64,000 nt of DNA from Monomorium pharaonis (lineage: Eukaryota > Arthropoda > Insecta > Hymenoptera > Formicidae). The stretch spans positions 5,095,710 through 5,159,709 of the forward strand of contig NC_050473.1 in NCBI RefSeq assembly GCF_013373865.1, in the 5' to 3' direction. Below the pieces are notes generated by a model. The model was not told where the DNA came from. It saw only the letters and a list, made by a program, of their open reading frames with translations, and did no database searches. Shown here piece after piece: positions 47,834-60,603 of this stretch (the stretch's first letter is position 1; each line of letters starts with the position of its first letter). A program made the position numbers and the translations under genes.

Positions 47834-50800
47834 TCAGGGACCCCCTCTAGGAATCCACAGCGCTTTGCTTTGCTCTTCATCCACTGAGGCTTTCACCTGC
47901 GTGCATATGTACGCTACACTCACACCCGCCGGAATCACGGCTGAAATACAGTTAACGTATTAAAAAAACCTATGTTGCAAAACATACAATAAATAGCTCA
48001 ATTACTAATAGCATCCAATACTGTTAGTAATCTTGAATACTAAAAATTCAATTTTAAATGCGTTTTCAAAATTAAAAAAAAATTAATTTTATTTTTAACA
48101 AAATGTTATAATAATAAGGTTAACGTGAACGTCGTTTTGATGTGTATGAGTGCAATAGTATTATGGGTGCAATATGCATGTGTGCAATGTGTACAATGCG
48201 TATGTGCGCAATATTGTCATGTGTGCAATGTGCATGTGTGCAATGTCATGTGTGCAATCGTATTTTTGCACTTTAATTGTTTTCATGTATGCAAACGAAG
48301 CTGTAGGCAATTGGGAATGTTGACAATCGAAAATTTCTGCAAAATTTGTGTACAAACAAAGCTGTAGGCAACCGAAACCCACTCATAATAATAAGTAGAC
48401 TTCTTAAGAATTCAAGTGAAATTAAGTACAATTAGATATCACAACTATTATATTATTTATATATTTAATAATTTACATTATTTAACATTATATTTAATTA
48501 TTTAAAAAATCATTTAAGATTCAAATCAAGTTTCCAATGTTTGAGATAATGTCTAATTAGGTTATTCATTTTTAATAAAGAGAATAATTCAAAATTTTTA
48601 TATTTATTTTCTAAATAGACTAATATGTTTTGAATGTTATTCAAAAACAAAATAAAAAATTTATTTTTTAAAATATTTTATTTTTACTAAAAAAATTTTA
48701 TTGTGGGAGATAAAATAAAAAAGATTATTACAAATGCTATTCCTTTCTTTCAAAAAATATACATTTTATTAATTTTTTCCTTTTATATATTTATGTCTAT
48801 ACTATTGAACTACTTGTCAGCCTTTAATTGTAATATTTAATAATATTTAATAAATAAATATTATATTGATATAAATTGTACTAATAATTATATAAATATT
48901 ATATTTATATAATTATATAAATTTTATATTTAATATAAATTTATAGTAAGTAACATATAAAATAAAATATAATACTATATCGCATATCACAAAAATGTAT
49001 AAAATTTATTATACTGCTGAAGAATGTTTAGTATTCCGAAATAATTATGTGGATAAAATAAAGTTGTATATTTTTTGCTCGTTATTGTATTGAAACAAAC
49101 ATAATAATTTAATCTTAATTCATTTATCACTTTATATCATAATATTTTATGATATTTTAATTTTACAGGAAAGTAAAATCGAGGAAACAAAGTTTTTCAA
49201 AAAATACGAAAAAAATAATTATCAGATATTAATGTGTTTTTAAGTTTTCAAAAAATAAAAGAAAGAAGAAAAGAACTCTTATTTTATTTTTTCAAAAAAT
49301 AAAAAAGCATGACTGTGATAATTATGAAAGATTTTTTAAATAAATTGCTTATTTATAAGATTTCTTAAATGTGAAAGAAATCTTATAAATCATTAACATA
49401 GAAAACAATAAAAGCAACATTATCTTAAAAAAGGGGAGGAAAAAATAACAAAAAAAAAAAAAAAAAAATCGAAAAAACCATTGCTCAAAAATGAAAAATA
49501 ATTCTATTTGAAAAATAATTCTATAGCTAAAAACATTAATAAATGTATATTTGTTGTGTAGACAAATAAAATTATAAACATTATTCGCTTACCGGAGATA
49601 TAATGCTTGTATTCCGCTTCTATTTTGAGCGCCTGTTCAAACATCTCTTTTGCAGCCTTTGTACTAATTTTATCGCTCGGATATCTGGAATCTTTTACCT
49701 CCTTAATTTGCGTCCTATCTTTGAATTTGAGTAATAGGACGATAGGATAAATTTGATGTCTGTGAAGCCTTTCGATGGAAGCCATTGATACGTCCAAAAT
49801 GCAGTGAGTATTCTATAATGGAATATAACATAAATTATTATTAGCACATTTTATTACATGATATCAACTATTTCTTGATATTATTATCTAATATAAAATA
49901 TTATCTACAACAATATTACAATAAGTTGTTACAGAGCCGAAAGCAAACGAGACACTTACTTACAAATAAATAATAGTAAGTTAATATTAAGGTTCCTAAA
50001 GACTCGCCACAGCCATTTGAATTCAACGTTATAAACGAGAAATATGCTGAGAATTTCTGCATGCGATTTTTAAATAAAAAGATATTTTAGTAAAATAACA
50101 CTTTAGCTCGTTTTAGTACACTTGTAAGATATGCCAAAAACTATGTTTTTCCCTTGACAGTTAATAAATAACTAAACTCTAGTTACATGACAAAATACGA
50201 AATATTAAAGTTTTCTTTTTTCCTCTAATTTTATTTTATCATGAAGGCAAAATTGTTGATTAATTTTGTTTCAAATATGCACGCAGTGGAATTTTGTTAC
50301 CATATATAAGAGTATATAAGAGATTTTTATTTTGTACATTTCTTGATAAGTATCAAGAAATGTGTATGTGCAATTGTTTTCAAATAAATGTTATAAATGA
50401 AAGAAAATTGTTTTCCTTTTTTAGCATTTTCACTAAAGGTCTGTTAACATCGAGGATTTTAAATATAAGATGTATGTCTATTTTCATAGAATTACTACGA
50501 TTGTATTAATTTGTAAGACACATTAAACATGATTCAATAGCCGATTCAAAACGTTTGAATTCAAAATTTATTAAAATTATTTCGCACATATATCTAGCGT
50601 TGGATTCTTAATATTATTTGTTCCTAATATTAATAATATTAACATATTAAATATATCACTAATTAAAGTCTTCGGCACACGATACGATTTTTCATGCTAG
50701 ATCGCATACGAAGCATCTTAATACGTATCCTGATTAGCTTGGATGATTATGTCACCAATCGTAAGCCAATGAGTATACGTAGTAAGACGCCTCGTATGCG

Positions 50801-53800
50801 ATCTAGCATGAAAAATCGTATCGTGTGCCAAAGGCTTAATATTATTTTTTATTATATTTTATATATTGTAAAAGAAAAATGTTACTAAAGAGTGCTTCTT
50901 TCTTTTACTTCAGCCACAGAAATGTCTAGTTCCAGCTCTGATAAGTTATTCTTACTCATTATGTTATTGATTGTTATGTAGTCAGTGATAATTCACCTTC
51001 TCACATATGTCTTTAACGGCTTGCACTGTTGTGCATTCGAAGTAACTGCCCTTTTTTCTATAATCCACATAGAGTGAATCGCGTAACCCTTGCTCCAAAG
51101 TCGACTGCGAGCAATGCATAGCTTCTGCTAGACATCTGGTGAATTGACCCGGATATTCTTGCAAAAGTTTCGTTACCACGCATTCGCTGAGCGGACCGAT
51201 GATTAATACTGGTCTCAGAGTGGGATCTGTTATTGAAAATAAATAAAAAGTATCTTGTATAAAGTATAAAGAAACACTGTAAACAATGTCAAAGAGTTTA
51301 AAATGTTTATGAATTAAATATTAACAATTATCTTTAAATTAACGTCAATATTACAAAATTGCCACAATGTTGCTGCAATATTCTGTTTGCTGGAAAAAAA
51401 AAATTTTTATTAAAGAAATCCTAAAGCAGTTTGTTTTATCGACACATTTTTTATTTTAATTATATATTTAGTTGACTTTTTAGAATGTAAAATTCTTTTA
51501 CAGAATTTAAGTACGCACAAAAATATGAGGGTAAATGATAGAGTTCATAAAAAAAAAGTATTTTTAGTATGTCACTGTCGGCAATTGCTGTCACTTTATG
51601 ATCATATTTGCTTAATATACAAAATTTATAATATATGTACAAAATGAAATCAGGCACCGTAGGGATAACATATACGAACAATATCGTGCAACTATTGAAA
51701 ATAAGATTAAAAGTTTTGAAAAAAAGATATTTTTCTAATCAGAAAAATCTATTATATTTAGCAATATAACATACAATCGAGTCTCTCGACGCGCTGATAG
51801 CTCGCTGGAAGAGTATCCTCGTTTAACGTCCCACTATCGCTATACCATCCCAAATTGACTCCTGTAAGATGTGACAATTCTTTGCAACTATCTCTACTGC
51901 TAGACGACCGTTGTTGTTGCTTTTTCCGACGGAAGAAACTCCTCCTTGCTCTAGTATCACTGCGCTTGCCAGTATCTTGTTCCAAATCACCCAGAGACCG
52001 TCGTAACAGCAATTCTTCTTCAACCCTAAATATATATACATATATATCAACAATTTTAATGATGCTAATTAAGATATTTTATCAATTCTCTATTTTAAGA
52101 AGGTTCTCCAATAATTAAGAAATTTTTACTTTAAAAAAATAAAGAAAAATCCATATAATTTGTTATTTACATGTATCTTTTTAATAAAAGAATTTTTGAC
52201 ATCTTCAAAATAATAAATAGTAAAATTTTGACAATATACTTAAGCAATATATTTAACCCTTCATTGACACTCTGAATGTGAACCACCCATACGGTAATTT
52301 TGACGTTCTATACCTTTTCCTTTTTCTTTTCTGGTTTCTTATTTATCGAAACAGCCTACCTTCCATATGCAATATAAATATCTTTTTTCAAAGCCCACAA
52401 AAAATTTTTTTTCTTAAAATATGTTATCTAAATAGCTTTGTAAATTTTTTAGCATGTAATATTAAAATCTATGAAAATTACAATTTTTTAAAGATTTTTC
52501 TCATTTTTTCTCGACATGTTATAAGCACGAATTTCTTAACAAAAACTATAAGATTTCATTGCAAAAAAAAAACTATTGCAACACATTGTAGAAACCTTGA
52601 AATTGATCTATGATTTTTCTTATAACGATTGAATGCTTTATATGAGAATGCAGTTGTTAAAAAATTGTTCTGGGTGTGAGCCATCCAGTGTGTCAAAGTT
52701 GATAAAAAAAAAGAGGTGTATCAACGAAGAGTTAAGCAAAATTATTTAAAATTTTTCTCATACAACTTAATGCTATTTTAAAAAGTTTAAAAAACTATAT
52801 AGTAAATAAGTTTACAAAAATCAGAAATGCCAATGAATTAATAAAATAATTTATTCTCTAAATTTGATTCTCTTAGTAATCAGCCCTAGCTGACCCCAAC
52901 AATTTTTCACATCGATATTACGAGTACTAAACTCTCAAAAGCATGAAAAGCATATTATAAAAAATTGAAAGAATTATGAATTTTTGGAAAGTCTTTTTTT
53001 AAAGAATTTTTCTCAATATTTCAAACACAAAAATTAATTTAAATTAAAAAAACGTGTTCTTCAATGTATAAATCATGTCTAGGAATTTTTAGTTATCGAT
53101 AGGACACATACTTTTGGTGCAGCAAGCAGTTCAAAGTTATTGGGGTCAAAATGATCCCATGTGACTATTATAGAATTTTTCGGAAGTGATTACTAAGAAT
53201 TAATTATGAAAAGGCTAAAAAACTGTCTTAAATATTCTTATTATTATTCGCGGCAAATGTAACTTACTTAAATTTGCTGGGAATTATCCCGCAAGTCTGT
53301 CTACGACCGGTCTGATCGACTATCCAGGCGCGCCAGTGGCCCGGCGTGCCATTGAACATGGTATTATCCACATATAAGATGTCATCCTTGCTGAATCGCA
53401 ACTGCAGGCTGTCACCCACCTCGCCGGTTCGATCAAATAGCGCTTTCACATAGAAACTGTCGCCTGGCTTGTCTTTTACCTCGTTATATCGCTCCGGCAT
53501 ATACTGAGCAACTAATGTCACCTTGTCCGCCGGTCGGGCTAGTTCAAGCGCCGCTTGTTCGGCGGTTGCTTGTCTTAGATCCACGCCATTGTACTCCAAG
53601 ATCCTATCGCCAGCGAATAGACCAGCCTCCTCGGCGAGACAGCCTGGCTGAACGGAATGCACAAAAATACCGACACCGTTTCCACCTACTAGCGATATGC
53701 CGAGATTCGAGCATTTTCTGGTCTCGATCAGTAGATATCGGGGCTCGCCGGTCGGTGGCGGTTTTCGGTTCTGGTCCTCCTGCGTGGGACTTCTCATTGC

Positions 53801-56800
53801 GTTCTGCCGTTGCATCTGCGCTCGAGTCAATCGGTCTAGCGTGGCAGCGCTGCGCAATTCCGGTTTGCGGATATTGAACGACGTGTCCAGTGACGCGGAG
53901 GGTCTCATTTCGCGAAGGCCTTCGCGGTCTTGCGTACTTCTCACCTAAAGATTAAAAAAGATATTTTTTACTTTGGAATAAAAAATTAGCCTTTATTAGA
54001 AAGCTGTTTTTTTTACAAAAATACTGACAAAAAGATAGAAAATTTATTTTTCTTAATATTTATCATTAAAATGTTTAATATTAACATTTTATATTATTTC
54101 TTTCTATTATTCCTTCGTTACTGCAGTGTTTAATAAATTAATGAGACTTGTGTATACATTTAATTGTAATTTTTAGGATGTATTATATATATATTTTCAA
54201 AATAATGTAAATATTAGAGATTGTTTTACAAAAAGTATTGGTAGTAAAATATGTCAAAAACAAGACATTTGAGAAAAAAATGTTATATATAAATGTCCTT
54301 TCATTAATAAAGGAATTTAACTTTTATTTCAGTTCTTTATTATATTCCTTTTTATTATACTATTTTATTTTTATATAAACTCAAAAAAGATATATTTATT
54401 CAACTTTGAATTCAGTTGTTTTCTCTTAAGAATAATCTAATTGTGAGTATATCCATAGTTATGTCATTGTACTATTTTAATCATTTAATCTTTATGCATT
54501 TTTTGAATAAATGTAAAAACTGAATTCTAGAATAATAATTAAAATATTAGAAGAAAATATATGTCAAAATTTACTTAAACTTTGTAATCAAATTCCCAGA
54601 TTTTCCAGGAATTTTACTCGAAGTTCTAGGTAAAAGTAAAAAAAATTTGTTTAAAATAAATTAATTTCATTCTGTCTCTTTTAATATTTCTTAATTATGC
54701 AATCATAAAAGAAAAGCCACTTAAACTTTGAATATTTTAAATTTAAAATAGTACCAAAAGACATAATATAAATTATACAAGGCACATTTATCTATCAACA
54801 ATATGGATTTAACTTATTAGAAATTCGAAAGCTGAACGCCAATTTAAAATGATGTATTTTCTTTATCTTTTATTGTTACAATTTTTTAAAAATAAAAATT
54901 TGCACAGTTACAAGAGTTAGAAGAGAATAAATGTGTGCCATATTTTATTTTTAATTAATTTTACAGTAAAAATAAAAATTATTAAAATAATTTTGTCAGA
55001 TAGAGATACAATTTAAAAATAAAATTCCAACAATTTTCTCGAAAATCAATAAAATTCCACGGAAATCTATAATTTCTATGAAGAATAAAAAATAAATTCT
55101 TAAAAAAATTCAAGTTTTTCTCGATAATAAATACTTTGATATCTAAGTAAAAAACTTTTAGGACTGAAAGGAAAAACTGTTTCTTCTGATTATTTTCAAT
55201 TCTAGTCTTACACTAAAAGAAATCTTACATCTTCAACAAAAACTAGATATATATAAAAATTGACTGAGATAGATAAATGATTAGCACATGCTTTGATGTA
55301 TATGTATTGCACTTAATCTAACTGACAGAAGCAGAATTTACAAATTCTATATGTAGCAGCCAAAATTTTAGCAGATATAAAAACTATCAATTCATTTTGG
55401 TTATGACATAAAAAAATTTGTTTAAATCAACAAAACATTTTTTTGGGTGTACCTCCAATGAGGCGGATGGCCGCATATCCCGTTCGACACGTAGCGTACT
55501 CATGGTGGGAGCGGCGGCAGTTGTGGTGACGGTGGGAGCAGTGGTGGTGATAGTAATAGTGGCATCGCGTTCCGGCTCAGCAGGTTCCAGTGTTTCTACC
55601 GTACTCTTTCGAGGAGCTTCCGGACTGTTGCACGGTGTCGGCGAGCCGCTGCGACTCCCAGTTGCGGCTCCATCGCCAGCTTCCGATGAACTCGAAGACG
55701 CTGAGCCTTCTAATTCAGTATATTCTTGCGAAGAAAAATATAAGTTTTTAAATCTAATATAAAATTTAAAACTTTACTTCAATAATTTAATGTTAAAAAA
55801 AATCCTAAAAATTACAATTAAAAAACTTGTCAAACTTTTGTCATTATCTTAGTGAAAAAATTTAATTTTTAATAATATTTTGATGAAATTTTAATAATAT
55901 TTTATTAATCTTGATGTTCATTATAAAACATTTTGATCGATTTCGTTAAAATTTCATTAAACATTTATTACAATATAATTTCAATATAATTTCCTTTTTC
56001 ATTAAATAGTAAATAAGTTTTTCTTTGAAAGTTTATTATGTTTTTATTAAATTTTCATTAAAATATCACCTGTTTTTCATTAAATGTAGCATGTCGTCTT
56101 TCAGCAAATTATAAATTTGCAAAGAAAAACAACTACGTAGTCGACTGATTGGCTAAATTCCTTTATTAAGTTAAATAATTAAAAATTTCGACCATGGGAT
56201 TTGGTCCTTCTCAAGTAATTACAAATTAATTAATTGCAAGATTAGAATTAACGTTAAAAAGTCTGAAGAAGCAAATTTACAAACAATTCTAAAATTACAA
56301 AGGGCACAAATATAAAAAAAATATAAAAAGAATAATTTGCCATAAAAAGTAATTCGTTAGGACTTACGTGTCTCATTGTCAATCAATAGTAAAACGATAA
56401 ATATAATAAAGACAAGTCAAATTCATTTAAATCGAAGTCAAAACGAAATTATAGGTACTTGTCATCAACCATGTATGATCGCAAACAAGCGTTTGAATAT
56501 TTCTGTACATAGGTACATTAAGGACATTGCATGTACATTTTCGTAATCGTAACCGTAAGATCTCGACCAATCATATAAGTCGTAACCGACCGAATTGACC
56601 AACCGTATTGTTCAATTTTTTACGGTAACAGTTACAGAAATGTACGTGCAATGGCTTTTACCGAATGCTAAAATTAAACATTACGTGGCCTTTATTATAA
56701 ACACTGTCTAAATTTTCAGCGTTTTTTTTTAACTTTATGATATTGGAATTCTTTATGAAGAACATTTCGGCAATCTCTCTTTTTCTTCTATTATTTTTGC

Positions 56801-59800
56801 AATGTAAAATGCACGGGAATTGCCAATAAAACTCGTGGTTGATTGTTAAACAATGTTTACTGACTACTGAATGGTCACTTTCATGTTTCCTTATATCGTT
56901 CATGTGTTTCTTAATCTGCGTCTCGAGATGACGTTCCGCTTGCCCCACGTATGCTGCGTGTACCTATGTACAGAAATATTCAGACGCTTGTTTGCGCTCA
57001 TACACGCTTGACGACAAATATAATCTTGTTTTGACTTCTCGGTTTAAATGAATTTAATTTGTCTTTATTATATTTATCGTTTCACCATTGATTGACAATG
57101 AAACACGTAAGTCCTAACGAATTATTTTTTATGGCGTTCTTTTCATATTTTTTTTATATTTGTGCCCTTTGTAATTTTAGAATTGTTTGTAAATTCGCTG
57201 TCACGGATTTTTTAACGATTGTAGTCTCACTATTAATTAATTTGTAATCACTTGAGAAGGACCAAATCCCATGATCAAAACGTCGTAATTATTTAACTTA
57301 ATAAAGAAATTTAGACAGTCAGTCGATTACAGTTGTTTTTCTTTGGATTTAATTACTGGCAACAATAAGCGATCCCTGCTGGTTTTTTATAAATTTGCAC
57401 TTTATTAAAATTTCATCAAATTTAACCCTAGACACCTATATTTTGAATATTTTATGTAGATTCCTATAGAATCTATAGATCTGTGAGATCCGAGAACTTC
57501 ATTGTTTAATAACAATATTTAATAAAATGTTTAATAATGTTTAATAAAAATTTAATAACAAAAATGACAGAGCTTTGAAAAAACTCTCGGGTCACACAGA
57601 CCCATAGGTGTTTACCTAGGGTTAAGAAAACGTTGAGTTTATCAAAACTACATCAAATTTTCCATTAAATTTTTTTTTAAATTTGTCTAGGACATTAAAA
57701 AACATCGATAGGAACGAGAAAGGAAACGCGTAAGTCATGCTGTTTGAAAAAAGAAACATGCTACAGATTTTAAAAGTGCGTTTTTAAGGATCACATTGTT
57801 TGCTTGTGCAAAAAGGATCTACTCACTGTCCGGGCTGTACTGCACCAGCATTGTTATTGAATTACCACACTGACGTAGAACATTGGCGGCTAGCTGATAA
57901 GTTGCGCTTCGCATATTTATACCGCAAACTTCCAACAACTGGTCGCCGATCTGCAGGCCGACCTGTGATGCCAAGCTGTGTTCGTATACGGTAGAAACAA
58001 ACACGCCGCCGCTTTCCAGGCACGAGATCTGTATTCCCAGCGGTTCCACGGACTTGTCTATGTGGACCCTGCGGAGTTCGCCGGGTGCCGGGCGCGGCTG
58101 CGAGTAACAGTAGTCTGGCATGCTTGCGCGTTTGTTACCGCCGCCGCTACCTCTCACGGTGCCACCACTGCTGCCGATTCCGCTGCTGCTGCCCGTGCCC
58201 GGGCTCAACACTTCCACGTGGAACGTCGGCATCGGACTGCCGCGCTCGGAGGTTCTCTCTATGCTGCCAGTGGACAATTTACCAACGCTACTCTTGGACG
58301 TGACACTGGTGTTGGATGGTATACGAATGCGCTGGTCCTCCTTTCGACCCGGTAATGTGCCGCCCTCGTATCCGTGCCCGTAAACAGATGTGTCGCAAGG
58401 TATACCAAGTGGCAACGCGCGTGGTTTGTGATAGTGCAGATCTACAGAGGGTGTGTGTAGGTGACCGCCGAAGGTGGTAGTTGTTTGCGTGGGTCCAGGG
58501 CTATACGGGGGCTCGAAACAATAGGTGCGCATGTCGGGCAGACCTATGGACTCGCCTGATTGAGCGGATGGCAGCGACGGCGGCGAAGGGTAACGCGAAG
58601 GCAAGGAATTCTGGTGCTGCGTGGTAGATGGATGCGGATGCAGGTGATGCAGGTGGTGCGACGTTGGTACAGTGGTGTACGGTTGCGTGTGATGTGTGGG
58701 AAACGGAAAGTTACCGGGCGCCATTTGCTGTCGCGACGTCGGCCCGCTGGTGGTCGACGCGGCGGACGTGGACGAGCCGCCGATGCCCGAGGAGTAGAGC
58801 TGCGAGTGTACGCGATTGTGTTGCAGCGTGTCCGTGGTCACTTGCGTGTCGCTACCGCTGCCGCCGGTGTACTTTTGCGACCGCTTATTCGCGTAGTACG
58901 AGTCGACGTCGCGGCCGGCGCCGCCGCCGCCGCCGCCGCTGCCGGACTTGACCGAGAAATCAATGCTGGTCTCGGACGGCGCAAGTGTAGAACCGAGCCG
59001 CCCGGTCTCTGACGCGCTGCTCTCGAACTCCGTCGACGGCGGTTTCTTACCGCCGCCGTCGATCGGGATGTCCTTGAACTGCACTGCCGGCGCGAACGAC
59101 GGTGGCTTCTGGCTAAAGAGCTGCCCGGTAGTCTTGGTGAAGCTCGGTAGCGGGGTCTCCACTGCTTTGTAAACGGTATGACGATTATTCACATTGGAAA
59201 AGTTGGTGAAAGGGATAGGGTTTGAGATACGGTTATAATTATAGTTATCGTATTTTTGTGCAGGATGCAGGAATGCATTGAGGGGGAAACGTTCTTTCTT
59301 GCGCGGGTGCAATATAGTACCGGTCCCATTTTGTATGAGAGGTCCACCGCGCGCCTTCGGCCACGTGCCGCCATTCTTCTCCATCTTCTCAGCACCGCGA
59401 CGTTTGCTGCGCTTTAGAACACCATTATTGCTGTTGCTCGCCTTCTTGTGATAGCTGTCAATCACTGAGTCTAATTCTGCTATCGCATCTTGCTCTTGCT
59501 CGTACGTATTCGGACTAGAGTTGCGATGACTCTTCTTTTTGCTCTCGTCGCGTTCCTTGCTGTGCTTGCGGCCACGCACTATGTCAATTTTCTCCCGGAA
59601 ATTGTCCCAGGCGTTGCTGATCCCACTTGATTTCTCGCCGCTCACGGACTTCGCCGCCTTGTAAACGTTACGATCGGCAAAGTTCGTCGACAGGTATCGT
59701 CGTTCGTAATCGTCCGACGAGGCTTTCAGCATCATTCTTTCCTGTTCGGTTTGTGAGCAGCTGTTTACCATCTTTTGCTTCTCCACGAAACTACCGTCTA

Positions 59801-60522
59801 TCGCCACCGTCTCCGAGCTGGCGGCTGATGGTACAGGAATACCCTTCAACGTTGTAATTGTCAATACGTCTACAGTATCGTCGTTTAGAATGGTCATTGC
59901 TTCATGCGCCGTTAAGTTATCCATGGGTTTACTATTAATCTGTAAAAGTGAAAACAGAAAGTTATTATAACTAAAAAGATATTGAAATATATGCAAAGAG
60001 AATTTTATTTTTATAAAAAAATTATTAATAAAATTCAATCCCAAACTATTTATAATATAAAATAATTAAATTTCACTCAAATTTTAGTAAAATTCTTTAA
60101 ACTAGATGTTGGCTACTATAATTTTAAAGGTAAATTCTCTAAAAAAAGAAAAATTTATTTCACATGTATTATAATTTATTTTATAGTTTAAGGGAATTTT
60201 TCTGAATCTTTGTAAATTATTTTTTTTTAATTTTCTTTTTGTCTTTTATTTGTTATTATTTAAAAAATTTCTATTTTTTAAAATAAAAAATATAAAGTAA
60301 TTAATAATAAATCCATTTGACTTTTTTGATTCATCAGTGATTATAATTTCCGATCTTGGTACTAGAAGTTTTTCAAAGTAATTCTAGTTTCGACAATAGC
60401 TGTAAGTGTTCTAATTATAATTACGTTTAATTATCAGTTTTTAATTTCAATTCACTAAGAAATCGAGAATTATTGCCATTATAATTCATGGATTGATAAA
60501 TGCAGAGATCAAATGGATTTAT

Positions 60523-60603
<81 letters not shown>

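Larger units (their letters stand above)
56112..57350. mobile_element. Penelope-like remnant: GIY-YIG fragment between inverted repeats of about 395 bp
   Basis: The left arm (56112 to about 56515) and right arm (about 56960-57350) are long inverted copies. Matching phrases include gaaggaccaaatcccatg, gtgccctttgtaattttagaa, acgtaagtcctaacgaatta, ttgattgacaatga and gtacctatgtacagaaatat. The loop holds a minus-strand ORF fragment (56658-56957) whose YVGQAERHLETQIKKH, HSVVSKHCLTINHEFYW and REIAEMFFIKN segments fit the C-terminal GIY-YIG endonuclease of Penelope-like retroelements. Reverse transcriptase is absent. A small palindrome (56523-56654) sits at the end of the fragment. In a Dlg5 intron. 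Confidence 0.7.

Noticed and set aside
58085..59857. Plus-strand ORFs opposite the large Dlg5 exon, including a 150-codon one
   Set aside because: Arg/Ala/Cys-rich shadows of the GC-rich Ser/Gly/Pro linker encoded on the minus strand.
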